64,000 nucleotides of DNA, taken from positions 1 to 64,000 of the forward strand of contig LATX02000015.1 in the NCBI GenBank assembly GCA_001466705.2, written 5' to 3'. This stretch comes from Moniliophthora roreri (taxonomy: Eukaryota; Basidiomycota; Agaricomycetes; Agaricales; Marasmiaceae). Below are positions 13,780-24,097 of this stretch, in pieces. How positions within the stretch are numbered: position 1 is the stretch's first letter; each line of letters starts with the position of its first letter. Both the position numbers and the translations under genes were made by a program. The notes under the pieces are model-generated. The model ran no database searches and was not told the origin of the DNA. It was given only the letters and a program-made list of their open reading frames with translations.

Positions 13780-14090
13780 TTCAATGTCACACTGCACATT
13801 CAGTCTGGTCAGATAAGCACACTCTTCACTGACATTCAGCTGCTCCACTTCACACATACACCACTCATCCACTCATATCTCATAGGCATCCTCATGGTAT
13901 TGGTCCTGGAAAGCCTGTTCACACATTCTCTCACTCATGCCCACCACACTTTTCATCAGTCATCCCAGGTTCCTTACCACCATTGGACTGGGATGGAGAT
14001 CCTTGTTTGACTCAGCTAGAGAGGATTCTGGGTGATCTAGGATGGGTGAGAGCACAATGAGGATGCTGCGCATTTTTTGGTGGGGGCACA

Positions 14091-14254
14091 TGTAGTAGGG
14101 GGATTGGGGCATGGAGCAGAGGTTCCAGGCCTGTTTGGCAGTGTTTGGCATGAGCTTCCAGCATGTAGTCTACATTTCTGTGTACATAGTTAGCCATTAG
14201 CAACCAGCATTGTGTCTTTGGCATTGTGATAGCCAGACCATCCAGCCCTCTTCA
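14091..14254 (+). repeat. Right 164-bp terminal direct repeat
   Basis: Second copy of 11838-12001, offset 2,253 bp. It is followed by ACAT, which matches the four bases before the left repeat. Confidence 0.75.
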
Positions 14255-14685
14255 ACATTAATCCACACTTGCAAAAACAACCTGAGTTAGACTTTTGGAG
14301 GTTATCTTTTGGTAATTTTCCACTAAGTCTTATCTTAGACAAAGTAATTACCAGGTCAACAAATCACATCAAATAACCAAGTTTCTCTCTTAATCATAGA
14401 ATGTGCTATCTTGCACACTCTCAAACAGTGTATGATAGCCTTAAAATTATGTATATTTGTTTCAAATAGAAATTTCAATCACTTAACACATAAATTATGG
14501 TTGATAAGGCAGATCAATGTGCTATGCCCCTTCTCCACCTGCTGAAGGGGCATCCAAAGGCCTAATGCTATTCATGGGCTGGATCACATTTAAATCTACT
14601 AAATTCATGATTATATATACATAGAGAAACTTTGGTATCCTTATGCTGCCTTATAGCAAGATAAAAGCTGGTGAACACGTTCACT

Positions 14686-15252
14686 GATGCATATTTTGGC
14701 GGGTTTGAGGGGCGTGTCGTGTTCTAACTCACACACTAAGCATTGTACCCTATTTAGTAGCACAATTTGACCATCAGGTGAAAATATTTGTAATGTTCAG
14801 AACAGAAATGGCAAAATTTGGCCCAAAATCCTAATACTGTAGCATTTTTATTCATTTCGGATGGCTATGTGACCCGTGACCCCATCATCCGGAAGTGACC
14901 TCCTGGATGGAGGGCTGGCGGTCTGTGACTGCCGAAAGATTTTCGGATATTGGCCCGGAACTGCCAAATTTGGATGATTTTGGGACCGTTAGCGCTTGTG
15001 ACTTGCTGCGAGCGTTCGGATAGATCCTTGGCACCTGTAACCGACTCAAAAAATTTCGGAAATTTCAGGGCCTGTGACCCATGACATGCATGACATCCGA
15101 AATGAATGAAATGCTACGGTACGGCCAACATGAGGGCTTTCTGTGTCTTTGCATGATGAGATCTCAGGAGGTTTATATGTATTAAGGTGAGTTATCTAAA
15201 ATCTGTTCTGAACATTACTTTTCAGCCCCTCAAACCAGTCGTTTTGGGCATC
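14686..15252. mobile_element. Foldback (MITE-like) element
   Basis: The two ends are imperfect inverted repeats sharing GGTTTGAGGGGC (left near 14702, right near 15225-15236). Two more inverted pairs lie inside: TAATGTTCAGAACAGA (14791-14806 against 15202-15217, perfect) and GTAGCATTT...ATTCATTTCGG (about 14838 against about 15110). The whole 567 bp could fold into one long interrupted stem. No coding capacity. No clear target duplication. Confidence 0.6.
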
Positions 15253-15559
15253 CTGAATATTCTCAAAAGATTTACCATGGATGAAGCAGGAAATGGGTGT
15301 GCAGTGTTTTCCCAAGGCGGAGACTCATTTTAAACTCAAGGCCGAGACACCCGAGCTCCCGCCAAGTTGCCAGTCATCACTCTGACTCGGAGTCGATTAT
15401 CGCTAATTTCGGCACCCGCCATCGGAAAAATCTCTGCTCCTCTCGGATAGGGTACATCCGCCGGGGGTACCGCTGGCAGGACATGCACCTATCATGATTT
15501 CCTTGGGGGTAGTATAGCCAAAAAACGCCGAAGACTGCCCACTTCTGGGTTGTTGTGTT
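15253..15559. other. Unassigned sequence upstream of the peroxygenase relic
   Basis: CpG content is normal again. It may hold decayed 5' exons of the relic at 15560, but I could not align it convincingly. Confidence 0.35.
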
Positions 15560-15725
15560 GGATGGTGGCTTCAATGTCTACAATATCACATCTACTGGTC
15601 GAGTTTAGATAATTCGTCTCAAAGGCAAGGAACTAGAATAACGCCAGTACTAAGGAGAGGCTTACTATGTGTAGCATGGAGAGTATCCTATACCTCAGCT
15701 TCATAGACGATCCGCTGGCCGGCTT
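15560..15725 (+). pseudogene. Relic of a heme-thiolate peroxygenase gene
   Basis: This aligns by eye with exon 4 of the peroxygenase at 16806. NVYNITSTG matches DVYNVTSAG, and the DNA around 15640-15705 (GAGAGTATCC...TACCTCAGC) matches the stretch coding RSFESALYLS. An in-frame stop follows TSTGRV and the frame is lost. Only this fragment is recognisable, so it is an old duplicate next to the younger gene. Confidence 0.6.
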
Positions 15726-16805
15726 TGGGCCGGCTTTACCTCCGAGTGAATGGAGTTCACTACGACCTACGGCTTGTTGACCTCATCATTATGTCGCACA
15801 GATGTTCTATCACGAAGGAGTGACTTGCTGCTGGAAGATGCTGATAACTGCCGCCTAGCCAATAAATGTAATCAACATTGAAAATTCTCACTGATTGTAT
15901 TGGGAGGGAGTTGCGCTTGATGCAATTAGGAAGACCAATATTCCGTGCGCCCAAGATCTGTTTCACAGCAAATCTCGTACACTTTGAGCTACCCGTATGA
16001 CAGGTGCAGTAGCTGCACAGCCTGTTCAATCCCCAATCTTGGGGAAAAGCTGTAAAGTTAACCTCTACTTATTTTTTTTTATGAATGTTACGAGTCCGAG
16101 TTTACGGGGATTCGTCTTTATCTGCCAATTTTCTCCTTATGCGGAAGGTATAAGTGGGTGGGAAAGTTGTGGTCTGATAGATCTCGATAGATCGTTTTGT
16201 TTGGCTCGCTTCGTCATTCAGCGTACGCTCAGCTTTCAAGTTTCCGCAAAACCACAACGCCAGAAACGGACTCGTAATCGCCATCGGACCCTGATGGCCC
16301 ACTGCGGCAAGTATAGGTATACACCAAATATTCGGACGTCTGTTCCCGCATGTGAACGGTCATATCAGAAGGCACTCAGAAGTTCTCTGTCTGGGTAGTA
16401 TCGAGAAGCACTTGAACGCACGAGGCTGCAATTTTCTGTGAACGATGCAATGGTAAACGTTCCCTAGGTGCTTTCTTGGGACAGACTACATGTCAGTTGT
16501 CTAGAAGCGCAGCCAGGGCTACCGACACCATATCCTGAAGGGTCTCCCAAACTTCCCGCGTCCTTGACTCATGCCGATCCCCGCTATCCGACCCAGAGGA
16601 CGTTAAGGTGGATCTGATGGCGCAGCACTTGTGCTATTAATTCAAACCACTTCTTGACTACGAGTAAGCGGAGCTATCGTGTAAAGGTGCTGTCGGACAA
16701 CGAAGGGTGCATGTTGACTGTTTATTCTCCTCGTGACTCATGTTCAAAAGCTATAAAATTCCTTCCTCAATCGAAGTCTGCATCTCAATCCTCGTGTTAT
16801 CGACC
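15726..16805. other. Upstream region of the peroxygenase gene
   Basis: TATAAAA at 16752-16758 lies 54 bp before the ATG. From 16239 on, the sequence is repeated at 18180 with small indels. No other gene seen. Confidence 0.45.
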
Positions 16806-17864
16806 ATGAAGCTCTCAGCATCTCTGTCTCTGGTTCTCGCTGCTGTAGTCACCGTCACAGCCAGTGATGACCATTCGTGGCAAGCACCTGGACCCAACGA
16901 CCTTCGAAGTCCATGCCCTGGCCTCAACACGCATGTCCCTATCTTCATGATTTTCTATCATCTTCTCACAGCGTTATAGGCTTGCGAACCATGGGTTTCT
17001 GCCCCGTAACGGTCAAAACATCACGGTCTCGATGATCCTGCAGGCTGGCTTTGGTATCTTTTGACTCCCACATGCCCGAGCATGCCTCATATCTAACATA
17101 TTTCTTGCTCCTCAGATGGGTACCACATCGAACCTGCGGTACTCATCCTTGCTGCCAAAGTGGGCTTGACGACCTCCCCCGAGCCGGAAACGTTTACTCT
17201 CGATAATCTCAAAGCGTATGAGCTTCATTATCCCTTGCAGTCGCTTGATCTGGGCTAATCTACACCTACAGACACGGGGTCATCGAGCATGACGCCTCGC
17301 TCTCCCGTCAGGATTTTGCCATCGGTGATAATCTTCATTTCAACGAGGCAATTTTCGAGACGCTGGCCAACTCCAATCCGGGTTCCGATGTCTATAACGT
17401 CACATCCGCCGGCCAAGTTATGCAAGCTCGTCTCGCAGACTCTCTAGCCAAGAATCCGAATGTCACCAACAGCGAGATGGAATTTACCATGCGCAGCTTT
17501 GAGAGTGCTCTGTATCTCAGCGTGATGGGTAATGGTTCGGCTGGCGTTGCCTCGAAAAAGTGAGTTGGCTTTCCCCGTGATCGAAACTGCAGTCAGTAAC
17601 CTCAATTTGAATAGCTTCGTTCAAAAGTTCTTCCGGGAGGAGCGTCTTCCCATCGAGGAAGGCTGGAATAGGCCATCAAGCCCAATCGAAATTTCATCCC
17701 TGGCAGCATACCATGTAGTACTTTATTCATTCTCCCCAGCTTTGCAACCCCGACACATTATAATGTTCCCGCTATCTTGTAAGGCCTTGATGAATGATAA
17801 TTGTTCCTGTCCTTTTTGCAAGCATACCTTGGAACGAACAATAATTCGCCCTGGGTGCGAATAA
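16806..17864 (+). CDS. Heme-thiolate peroxygenase (UPO/chloroperoxidase family), 3' end replaced by repeat
   Basis: A secreted unspecific-peroxygenase-type enzyme that would use H2O2 to oxygenate organic substrates. Exons by frame: 16806-16930, 16980-17053, 17116-17215, 17272-17559, 17615-17864, totalling 837 nt (278 residues). The signal peptide is MKLSASLSLVLAAVVTVTA. The heme-thiolate motif PCP is in SPCPGLN, the Mg/acid motif EHD in VIEHDASLSR, and the distal region is RSFESALYLS. Intron 1 has a GC donor. After EEGWNRPSSPIEIS, at about 17707, the sequence becomes a repeat related to 1-353 in reverse orientation, so the last 50 or so residues are repeat-derived. The family usually needs only a few tens more residues here, so function is uncertain. 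Confidence 0.7.
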
Positions 17865-18178
17865 TAAGTGGGAGACCAGGAAACGCCAGCAATGCCAAAT
17901 TCGGCAGTTACGCGTTATGACACATGGACATTTTCCACGGTTGGATGCTTGCTTCCTCCTTTCACGTCCCTTCCTGTCATGTAGTGTTGTACGGTACGTA
18001 TCCTTGTTATCTCAATGTCTCCTGCAATCTGTACTTACACTTTATCATAGCACCACCAAATTCTACCCCTACGTCGCATTATCATTCGTCCAGTAGCGCC
18101 CAGCGGTCTCATTATCATTATTCTCTACACCGTGGCGTGTACCATTTATAATTCATAGATACTTGCACTCATTTTTAT
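17708..18178 (-). mobile_element. Inverted, diverged relative of repeat R
   Basis: The left border (CCATGTAG, then TTTAT, then CCCAGCTTTGCAACCCCGAC) is the reverse complement of the right end of the repeat at 1-353. Downstream it carries repeated CATTATCATT motifs, the complement of AATGATAATG in repeat R. Sequence of the same character resumes at 19151 and runs to about 19410; the block between is an inserted duplicate contig. Confidence 0.6.
18112..18178 (+). repeat. 67-bp contig-end overlap (left side)
   Basis: Identical to 19084-19150. The two flanks of the N-bounded block therefore overlap each other directly. Confidence 0.85.
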
Positions 18179-18179
18179 N
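18179..18179. other. Assembly join (single N)
   Basis: An ambiguous base where the sequence jumps from the repeat into a second copy of 16239 onward. Confidence 0.9.
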
Positions 18180-19082
18180 AGTTTCCGCAAAACCACAACG
18201 CCAGAAACGGACTCGTAATCGCCATCGGACCCTGATGGCCCACTGCGGCAAGTATAGGTATACACCAAATATTCGGACGTCTGTTCCCGCATGTGAACGG
18301 TCATATCAGAAGGCACTCAGAAGTTCTCTGTCTGCAACCTTTCTGGTAGTATCGAGAAGCACTTGACGCACAAGGCTGCAATTTTCTGTGAACGTGCAAT
18401 GGTAAACGCGCCGGCACTTCTCTACGTACGTTCTTGGGAAAGACTACACGTCAAGTATGTAGAAGCGCAGCCAGGGCTGCCGACTCCATATGCTGAAGGG
18501 TCTCCCGAACCTCCGCGTCCTTGACTCATGCCGATCCCCACTATCCGACCCAGAGGACGTCAAGGTGAATCTGATGGCGCAGCACTTGTGCGATTAATTC
18601 AAACCACTTCTTAACTACGAGTAAGCGGAGCTATCATGTAAAGGTGCTGTCAGACAACGAAGGGTGCATGTTGACCGTTTATTCTCCTCGTGACTCATGT
18701 TCAAAAGCTATAAAAAGTTTCCTTCCTCAGTCGAAGTCTGTATCTCAATCTTCGTGTTATCGACCATGAAGCTCTCAGCATCTCTCTCTCTGGTTCTCGC
18801 CGCTGTAGTCACCGTCACAGCCAGTGATGACCATTCGTGGCAAGCACCTGGACCCAACGACCTTCGAAGTCCATGCCCTGGCCTCAACACGCATGTCCCT
18901 GTCTTCATGATTTTTTATCATCTTCTCACAGCGTTATAGGCTTGCGAACCATGGGTTTCTGCCCCGTAACGGTCAAAACATCACAGTCTCGATGATCCTG
19001 CAGGCTGGCTTTGGTATCTCTTGACTCCCACATGCCTGAGCATGCCTCATACCTAACATGTTTCTTGCTCCTCAGATGGGTA
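18180..19082 (+). repeat. Second copy of the peroxygenase 5' region (probable haplotype contig)
   Basis: This matches 16239-17122 with scattered substitutions and small indels (net 19 bp). It includes the promoter (TATAAAA near 18712), the ATG at 18766, exon 1, intron 1, exon 2, intron 2 and the first 7 nt of exon 3, then stops at an N. It is a partial peroxygenase gene only because the contig ends. Confidence 0.8.
18766..19082 (+). pseudogene. Partial peroxygenase gene, cut by an assembly join
   Basis: The same signal peptide and PCP exon as the gene at 16806. It lacks EHD and everything after it. I take it as the other allele, not a real truncated paralog. Confidence 0.6.
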
Positions 19083-19083
19083 N
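19083..19083. other. Assembly join (single N)
   Basis: The sequence after the N repeats 18112-18178 and then continues into new sequence. Confidence 0.9.
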
Positions 19084-19150
19084 TTATCATTATTCTCTAC
19101 ACCGTGGCGTGTACCATTTATAATTCATAGATACTTGCACTCATTTTTAT
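19084..19150 (+). repeat. 67-bp contig-end overlap (right side)
   Basis: Identical to 18112-18178. Removing 18179-19150 would restore a continuous sequence. Confidence 0.85.
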
Positions 19151-20368
19151 TCTCTCCCTAACCCCTTACCATATACAGCCACTCATGCACCACGTCTCTA
19201 GCCCTGCTGGCTCAAGAGTGACTACGGCAATGTGAAATTTGTTCATTATGGATGCTATTGACCAGCATTGCATTATTATTCAGTATCATCTGACCTCTTC
19301 TCGTATCCAGTGCCCCACCGCATCATTTGAACCCGAACCTTCACGTCAATTGGTGCGCCTTATTATCATTCTCCTGCACATTGCCTCATTATAATTTACA
19401 CCTTTCAGATGTCTCGGCTGCCTCCGTGAACCTTAACTCTCTTCGGGCTGTACAGTTCTCGGAATCACCCAAGCATATATTTCAACCAACTCGTGGGGCC
19501 CCCGAAGCACCATCCTTGACATTTCTCCCATCCCACCGCAGGAGGGTAGTCAGTACCATCACTTGGGCAGACAGCGAGGAGGTAACAATGTTGATTGGAA
19601 GGTGCGTCTCATATCGTTTTTTGCGTGCCCATTGAACTGACAAATTGGTTGTTATCTAATGTAGTACCGATCCTGCTGAAACATGAGGCATCGAAGACAT
19701 GTATACCCATCGTACAAATATTATCCCTTGCTCTTGCTATGCTTCGCATTCTACCTATCACTACTCAATATAACATATCCTATTTCCATTGTAGAAAATG
19801 ACATACCTGGTTTATAACGTATGTTCTTGAGCCCTCGGAACTTCCGTTCTCGTGGTTTACACTTTTTTGGGTATGGAAATATTCCCCTGAAGCCTTCAGG
19901 CAATACAAGCAACATTGAATGACTCTCAGCTGCAGTTTGGTTTCTCAGCGGAGGTCGATAAGCGTCGCATGTGCATATCTCATTAGTGTTGTCAAATTTG
20001 GAAATATTAATTGCCTTTTTTGGTTGGCTCTTACCCGTTATGGTAAGAATGCTTGGGGAGACTGGCTGTAGTTTCAGATATCCTGCGCGTGTGCGCGAAC
20101 GTCCACGGGCTACAGGTATGGATTGAACAACTTCCAATGCTTTTTGACATGATATTCAGTTGACTCTGTTGCTAGCGTGGGAGGGGATAACTTTGCAGCT
20201 ATTGAGACGTACAAATTGTAAGTAAAGTGCGAATGAAAGCCTTTCTGAGCTTGCGTGCCGCTTGACGTTTTCATTTGAGGATCTAATAGCACCAGGAGCA
20301 CTCAGTTGGTCCTCTTTTATGTTCCGACTCGAATGGTAATGTTTGCTAAGTCTGCAAATGGTGTGGTG
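19151..20368. other. Repeat continuation and unassigned coding-like fragments
   Basis: To about 19410 this is the CATTATCATT-rich repeat. On the minus strand, 19751-20137 is an open frame with natural-looking composition (for example PKKCKPRERKFRGLKN, then a plausible GTATGT donor). Another fragment at 20317-20460 reads NKRSGLNYVRLIGISF. They may be exons of one unrecognised minus-strand gene that continues into repeat R. No family recognised. Confidence 0.3.
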
Positions 20369-21736
20369 GATATGTACGAGGAAAGTTCCTCCCGAAAACT
20401 AATTCCGATGAGCCGGACGTAGTTCAATCCCGAGCGTTTATTCAGCGCTTGTGGAATTTGTACCCCATTCTTGTCTCGAGAGTGGCCTTCCCCAAACAAT
20501 TCAGGAATCCTTGATGAACGTTACATAGAAGGTAGATAGGCGCTGTACAGGATGAAGACTAATCAGTAAATCACCTCACGAAGGCTCAGGAATGGTCGTT
20601 TTTGTAGTCCTGTCGAGGGTTCACAGCGAGCATGTGGAAGTGGAATGATGGGAGAAGTGTATATTGGATATATATGTACAAGGTGGGTTCTCTACACAGC
20701 ATGGGTGGTACCAGGGAGAAAGACCTGTCATCATTGGTATTGGGGCAAACGACAGTGTGAATTCCAAAGGACGAGCAGAGCCACCATGGATGCGACTGAA
20801 TACCTGATGCAGATTCGATTCTCAATGACTGAAAATAAAAGTAACCAGTCAGTTTATTAAATATATGGATAAAGTAGAGCACACACACCTTTAATCCCTT
20901 CAAAATACCCAACTCTTAGCGCAATTGCATCCAAGGCCCGAATATTGAGTGTCAATCGTCCATGTTGGGCTGGTCGCTGCGAGATGTAAGGCTGGGCTTC
21001 GAGATATGTTCCCGGTCATTGCCGAGTACTATACAGCTGAAAATCTTCAAGGTTCAAGCCACCGGCAACGACCGAAAACAGTGCACCGGAAGCAGCCAAG
21101 GCATAGAAACACTGATAATGAGACTGGATCTGTAAAATAGTGAATAACACGTACCTTAGACTCCAAGAAATGAAGTTCGATGCAACATAGGATGCAGGCG
21201 ATGAAATAAGGAAGTTTCGCTTGTGATTGCTGGCTGTCAAGGGCTATTCATAGATGAGCGCTGGGGTTGTATTAACCGGGGTCAAATGATAATGAGTCCG
21301 GTATCCGGAGTAGGGGAGCTGAGTACCAATGATAATGAGCCTAGGTCAAACAGAATGATAAATCGTACGTGCCTAGGAACCGAAGAAACATCAAAGATCG
21401 AATAATAATTTGCACACTGAGGGTGAATGATAATGAGACGGAATCTACCAAAACTGGCAATCAGGACGTGCCCACCCTGATAATTATGCACACTTACCAA
21501 TGAACAGCAGTGGGGCCATAGGGGTGTGATCATGATTAGACAGTGTACTAGAGATACCAATAAATAGATCAGCGAACAAATGGGAGGATAGAGGACAATG
21601 CTGTACATGGGAGAAGGGAAGGAGAATAATAAAGGTACCCTGACACGGCAATGATGTGCGGTGGTTAGGGTGCGCATTATAACGTGTCGGGGTTGCAAAG
21701 CTGGGGCGAATTATATAAAATCTACATGGACTGCTC
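20369..21736 (+). mobile_element. Repeat R, copy 2
   Basis: 1,368 bp, repeated at 22730-24097 without indels and with only a handful of transitions; its last 353 bp are also at 1-353. The last third is rich in GAATGATAATGAG variants spaced about 27-50 bp. The minus strand has coding-like exons: 21240-21016 and a spliced pair around 20990-20750 (RPAQHGRLTLNIRALDAIAL, intron, then ENRICIRYSV). I do not recognise the protein, and an in-frame TGA separates the exons. Confidence 0.65.
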
Positions 21737-21894
21737 TCCCTGGCCCAGCTCGCCGATCTCATTGCGCAGGGATCTAACTGGAATGCGACTAACGAGTGTG
21801 CCACCATTCCCTTGGGTTCGGGTGCTTGAAGCGTTCCAGAGCGTGGTTGATGGACTGCTTGGACCTTCGTCGTACTGTTCTTCACTGCCGTTTC
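21737..21894. other. 158-bp sequence unique to the first haplotype copy
   Basis: It lies between repeat R copy 2 and the mad1 promoter copy. In the second copy the same interval holds 993 unrelated bases (24098-25090). Confidence 0.6.
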
Positions 21895-22728
21895 ATTTCC
21901 CCTACAATTAAAAAGAAAAAGAAATTAGGTATCGCGTTATTTTTCAGATAGTTAGCTCTGTTGTTCAAATTACCAGATTTAATAAAATTGCTACTTTATC
22001 AATTTCAGAAATGTGCCCTGCAGAAGGGGGAAGAAATGGGTACCATTCACCGTTCTTGCGACAGGTGGGTAGTAGATCTGATAGCTTAAACCAGTAGCGG
22101 TTTTTTGCCTCAAGTAAGTTCGTAAAACACTACAAGGATTGCGATAGGTCGCACCCAAGTCACACCTAGGATAGCGGAGAGCCAGATCACGAGACGCCAG
22201 AGGGCGTATTGCGCGCATTCTAAAATAGATTGAGTGTTATGAGGAAAGTTTTTTAGGTAGGAAGAATGTCAAATATTCCATTAGTTTTTAGACATATTTA
22301 GCGCAAATATTTTATATACTGAAGCACTGTTTTTTCCTACTGTTTTGCAGCTGTTTTAGGATTACTAAATTGGCATATGGTAATTTGATTCTGTTTTCCC
22401 AGAACCAAAAAATCCGGATTTTGGTCTGGATTTCACACACTTTTGATGTACAGAAAAACACAATAACTTGGACATATTTTAATACTATTTTAAGTGTAAA
22501 TAGTATAGTATATATTCCTATAATATTGCATTAAGGAAATATTGAGAGGTCCTCAGAGTCTCAAGTAAAATGGCGCGCCATCCGCGCGTGGCATCGACAT
22601 GGCGAATTTCCCGTGATCTATGAGAAAATATCTCCCTTTCGGTCTCTGCACGTCACACACACGACGTTACCCCGGTCACATCATTTCTTTCTCTTTCACC
22701 GACGTCGACGACGGCAACAATGGCGGGG
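21895..22728 (+). repeat. First copy of the mad1 upstream region
   Basis: Identical as far as I can see to 25091-25924, offset 3,196. It ends nine bases into the mad1 coding sequence (ATGGCGGGG) at an N. Confidence 0.85.
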
Positions 22729-22729
22729 N
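22729..22729. other. Assembly join (single N)
   Basis: The sequence before it is the start of mad1. The sequence after it jumps back to a copy of 20369. Confidence 0.9.
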
Positions 22730-24097
22730 GATATGTACGAGGAAAGTTCCTCCCGAAAACTAATTCCGATGAGCCGGACGTAGTTCAATCCCGAGCGTTT
22801 ATTCAGCGCTTGTGGAATTTGTACCCCATTCTTGTCTCGAGAGTGGCCTTCCCCAAACAATTCAGGAATCCTTGATGAACGTTACATAGAAGGTAGATAG
22901 GCGCTGTACAGGATGAAGACTAATCAGTAAATCACCTCACGAAGGCTCAGGAATGGTCGTTTTTGTAGTCCTGTCGAGGGTTCACAGCGAGCATGTGGAA
23001 GTGGAATGATGGGAGAAGTGTATATTGGATATATATGTACAAGGTGGGTTCTCTACACAGCATGGGTGGTACCAGGGAGAAAGACCTGTCATCATTGGTA
23101 TTGGGGCAAACGACAGTGTGAATTCCAAAGGACGAGCAGAGCCACCATGGATGCGACTGAATACCTGATGCAGATTCGATTCTCAATGACTGAAAATAAA
23201 AGTAACCAGTCAGTTTATTAAATATATGGATAAAGTAGAGCACACACACCTTTAATCCCTTCAAAATACCCAACTCTTAGCGCAATTGCATCCAAGGCCC
23301 GAATATTGAGTGTCAATCGTCCATGTTGGGCTGGTCGCTGTGAGATGTAAGGCTGGGCTTCGAGATATGTTCCCGGTCATTGCCGAGTACTATACAGCTG
23401 AAAATCTTCAAGGTTCAAGCCACCGGCAACGACCGAAAACAGTGCACCGGAAGCAGCCAAGGCATAGAAACACTGATAATGAGACTGGATCTGTAAAATA
23501 GTGAATAACACGTACCTTAGACTCCAAGAAATGAAGTTCGATGCAACATAGGATGCAGGCGATGAAATAAGGAAGTTTCGCTTGTGATTGCTGGCTGTCA
23601 AGGGCTATTCATAGATGAGCGCTGGGGTTGTATTAACCGGGGTCGAATGATAATGAGTCCGGTATCCGGAGTAGGGGAGCTGAGTACCAATGATAATGAG
23701 CCTAGGTCAAACAGAATGATAAATCGTACGTGCCTAGGAACCGAAGAAACATCAAAGATCGAATAATAATTTGCACACTGAGGGTGAATGATAATGAGAC
23801 GGAATCTACCAAAACTGGCAATCAGGACGTGCCCACCCTGATAATTATGCACACTTACCAATGAACAGCAGTGGGGCCATAGGGGTGTGATCATGATTAG
23901 ACAGTGTACTAGAGATACCAATAAATAGATCAGCGAACAAATGGGAGGATAGAGGACAATGCTGTACGTGGGAGAAGGGAAGGAGAATAATAAAGGTACC
24001 CTGACACGGCAATGATGTGCGGTGGTTAGGGTGCGCATTATAACGTGTCGGGGTTGCAAAGCTGGGGCGAATTATATAAAATCTACATGGACTGCTC
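22730..24097 (+). mobile_element. Repeat R, copy 3
   Basis: A copy of 20369-21736. The few differences are transitions (for example near 23344, 23644 and 23968). It probably represents the other haplotype of copy 2, not an independent insertion. Confidence 0.65.

Larger units (their letters stand above)
11838..14254 (+). mobile_element. Miniature LTR-retrotransposon-like element (TRIM-like)
   Basis: A 2,417-bp element with two 164-bp direct terminal repeats (11838-12001 and 14091-14254). Each repeat begins TG (TGTAGTAG) and ends CA (CCCTCTTCA). The 4-bp sequence ACAT flanks both sides as a target duplication. Three bases after the left repeat is TGGTAACAAGAGC, which resembles a tRNA primer-binding site. 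Just before the right repeat is a G-rich GGTGGGGG that could act as polypurine tract. No reverse transcriptase, integrase or gag is recognisable. The internal region encodes an unknown 214-residue open frame and contains the nested TIR element T2. Strand is taken from the primer-site and purine-tract order. Confidence 0.65.
10501..14670. repeat. CpG-depleted repeat block
   Basis: Reading the sequence directly, I find only about two CpG dinucleotides in roughly 4.2 kb (near 11153 and 14070), while neighbouring DNA has several per 60-base line. TG and CA are correspondingly frequent. This is the footprint of cytosine methylation followed by deamination in silenced transposons, known from several Agaricomycetes. 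The part before 11838 has TATATAAGGA near 11114 and AATAAA near 11740, and could be an old solo LTR. I could not define its ends. Confidence 0.75.

Noticed and set aside
18766..19082. A second independent peroxygenase gene
   Set aside because: It is bounded by Ns and its flanks overlap each other, so it is better explained as a displaced haplotype contig.
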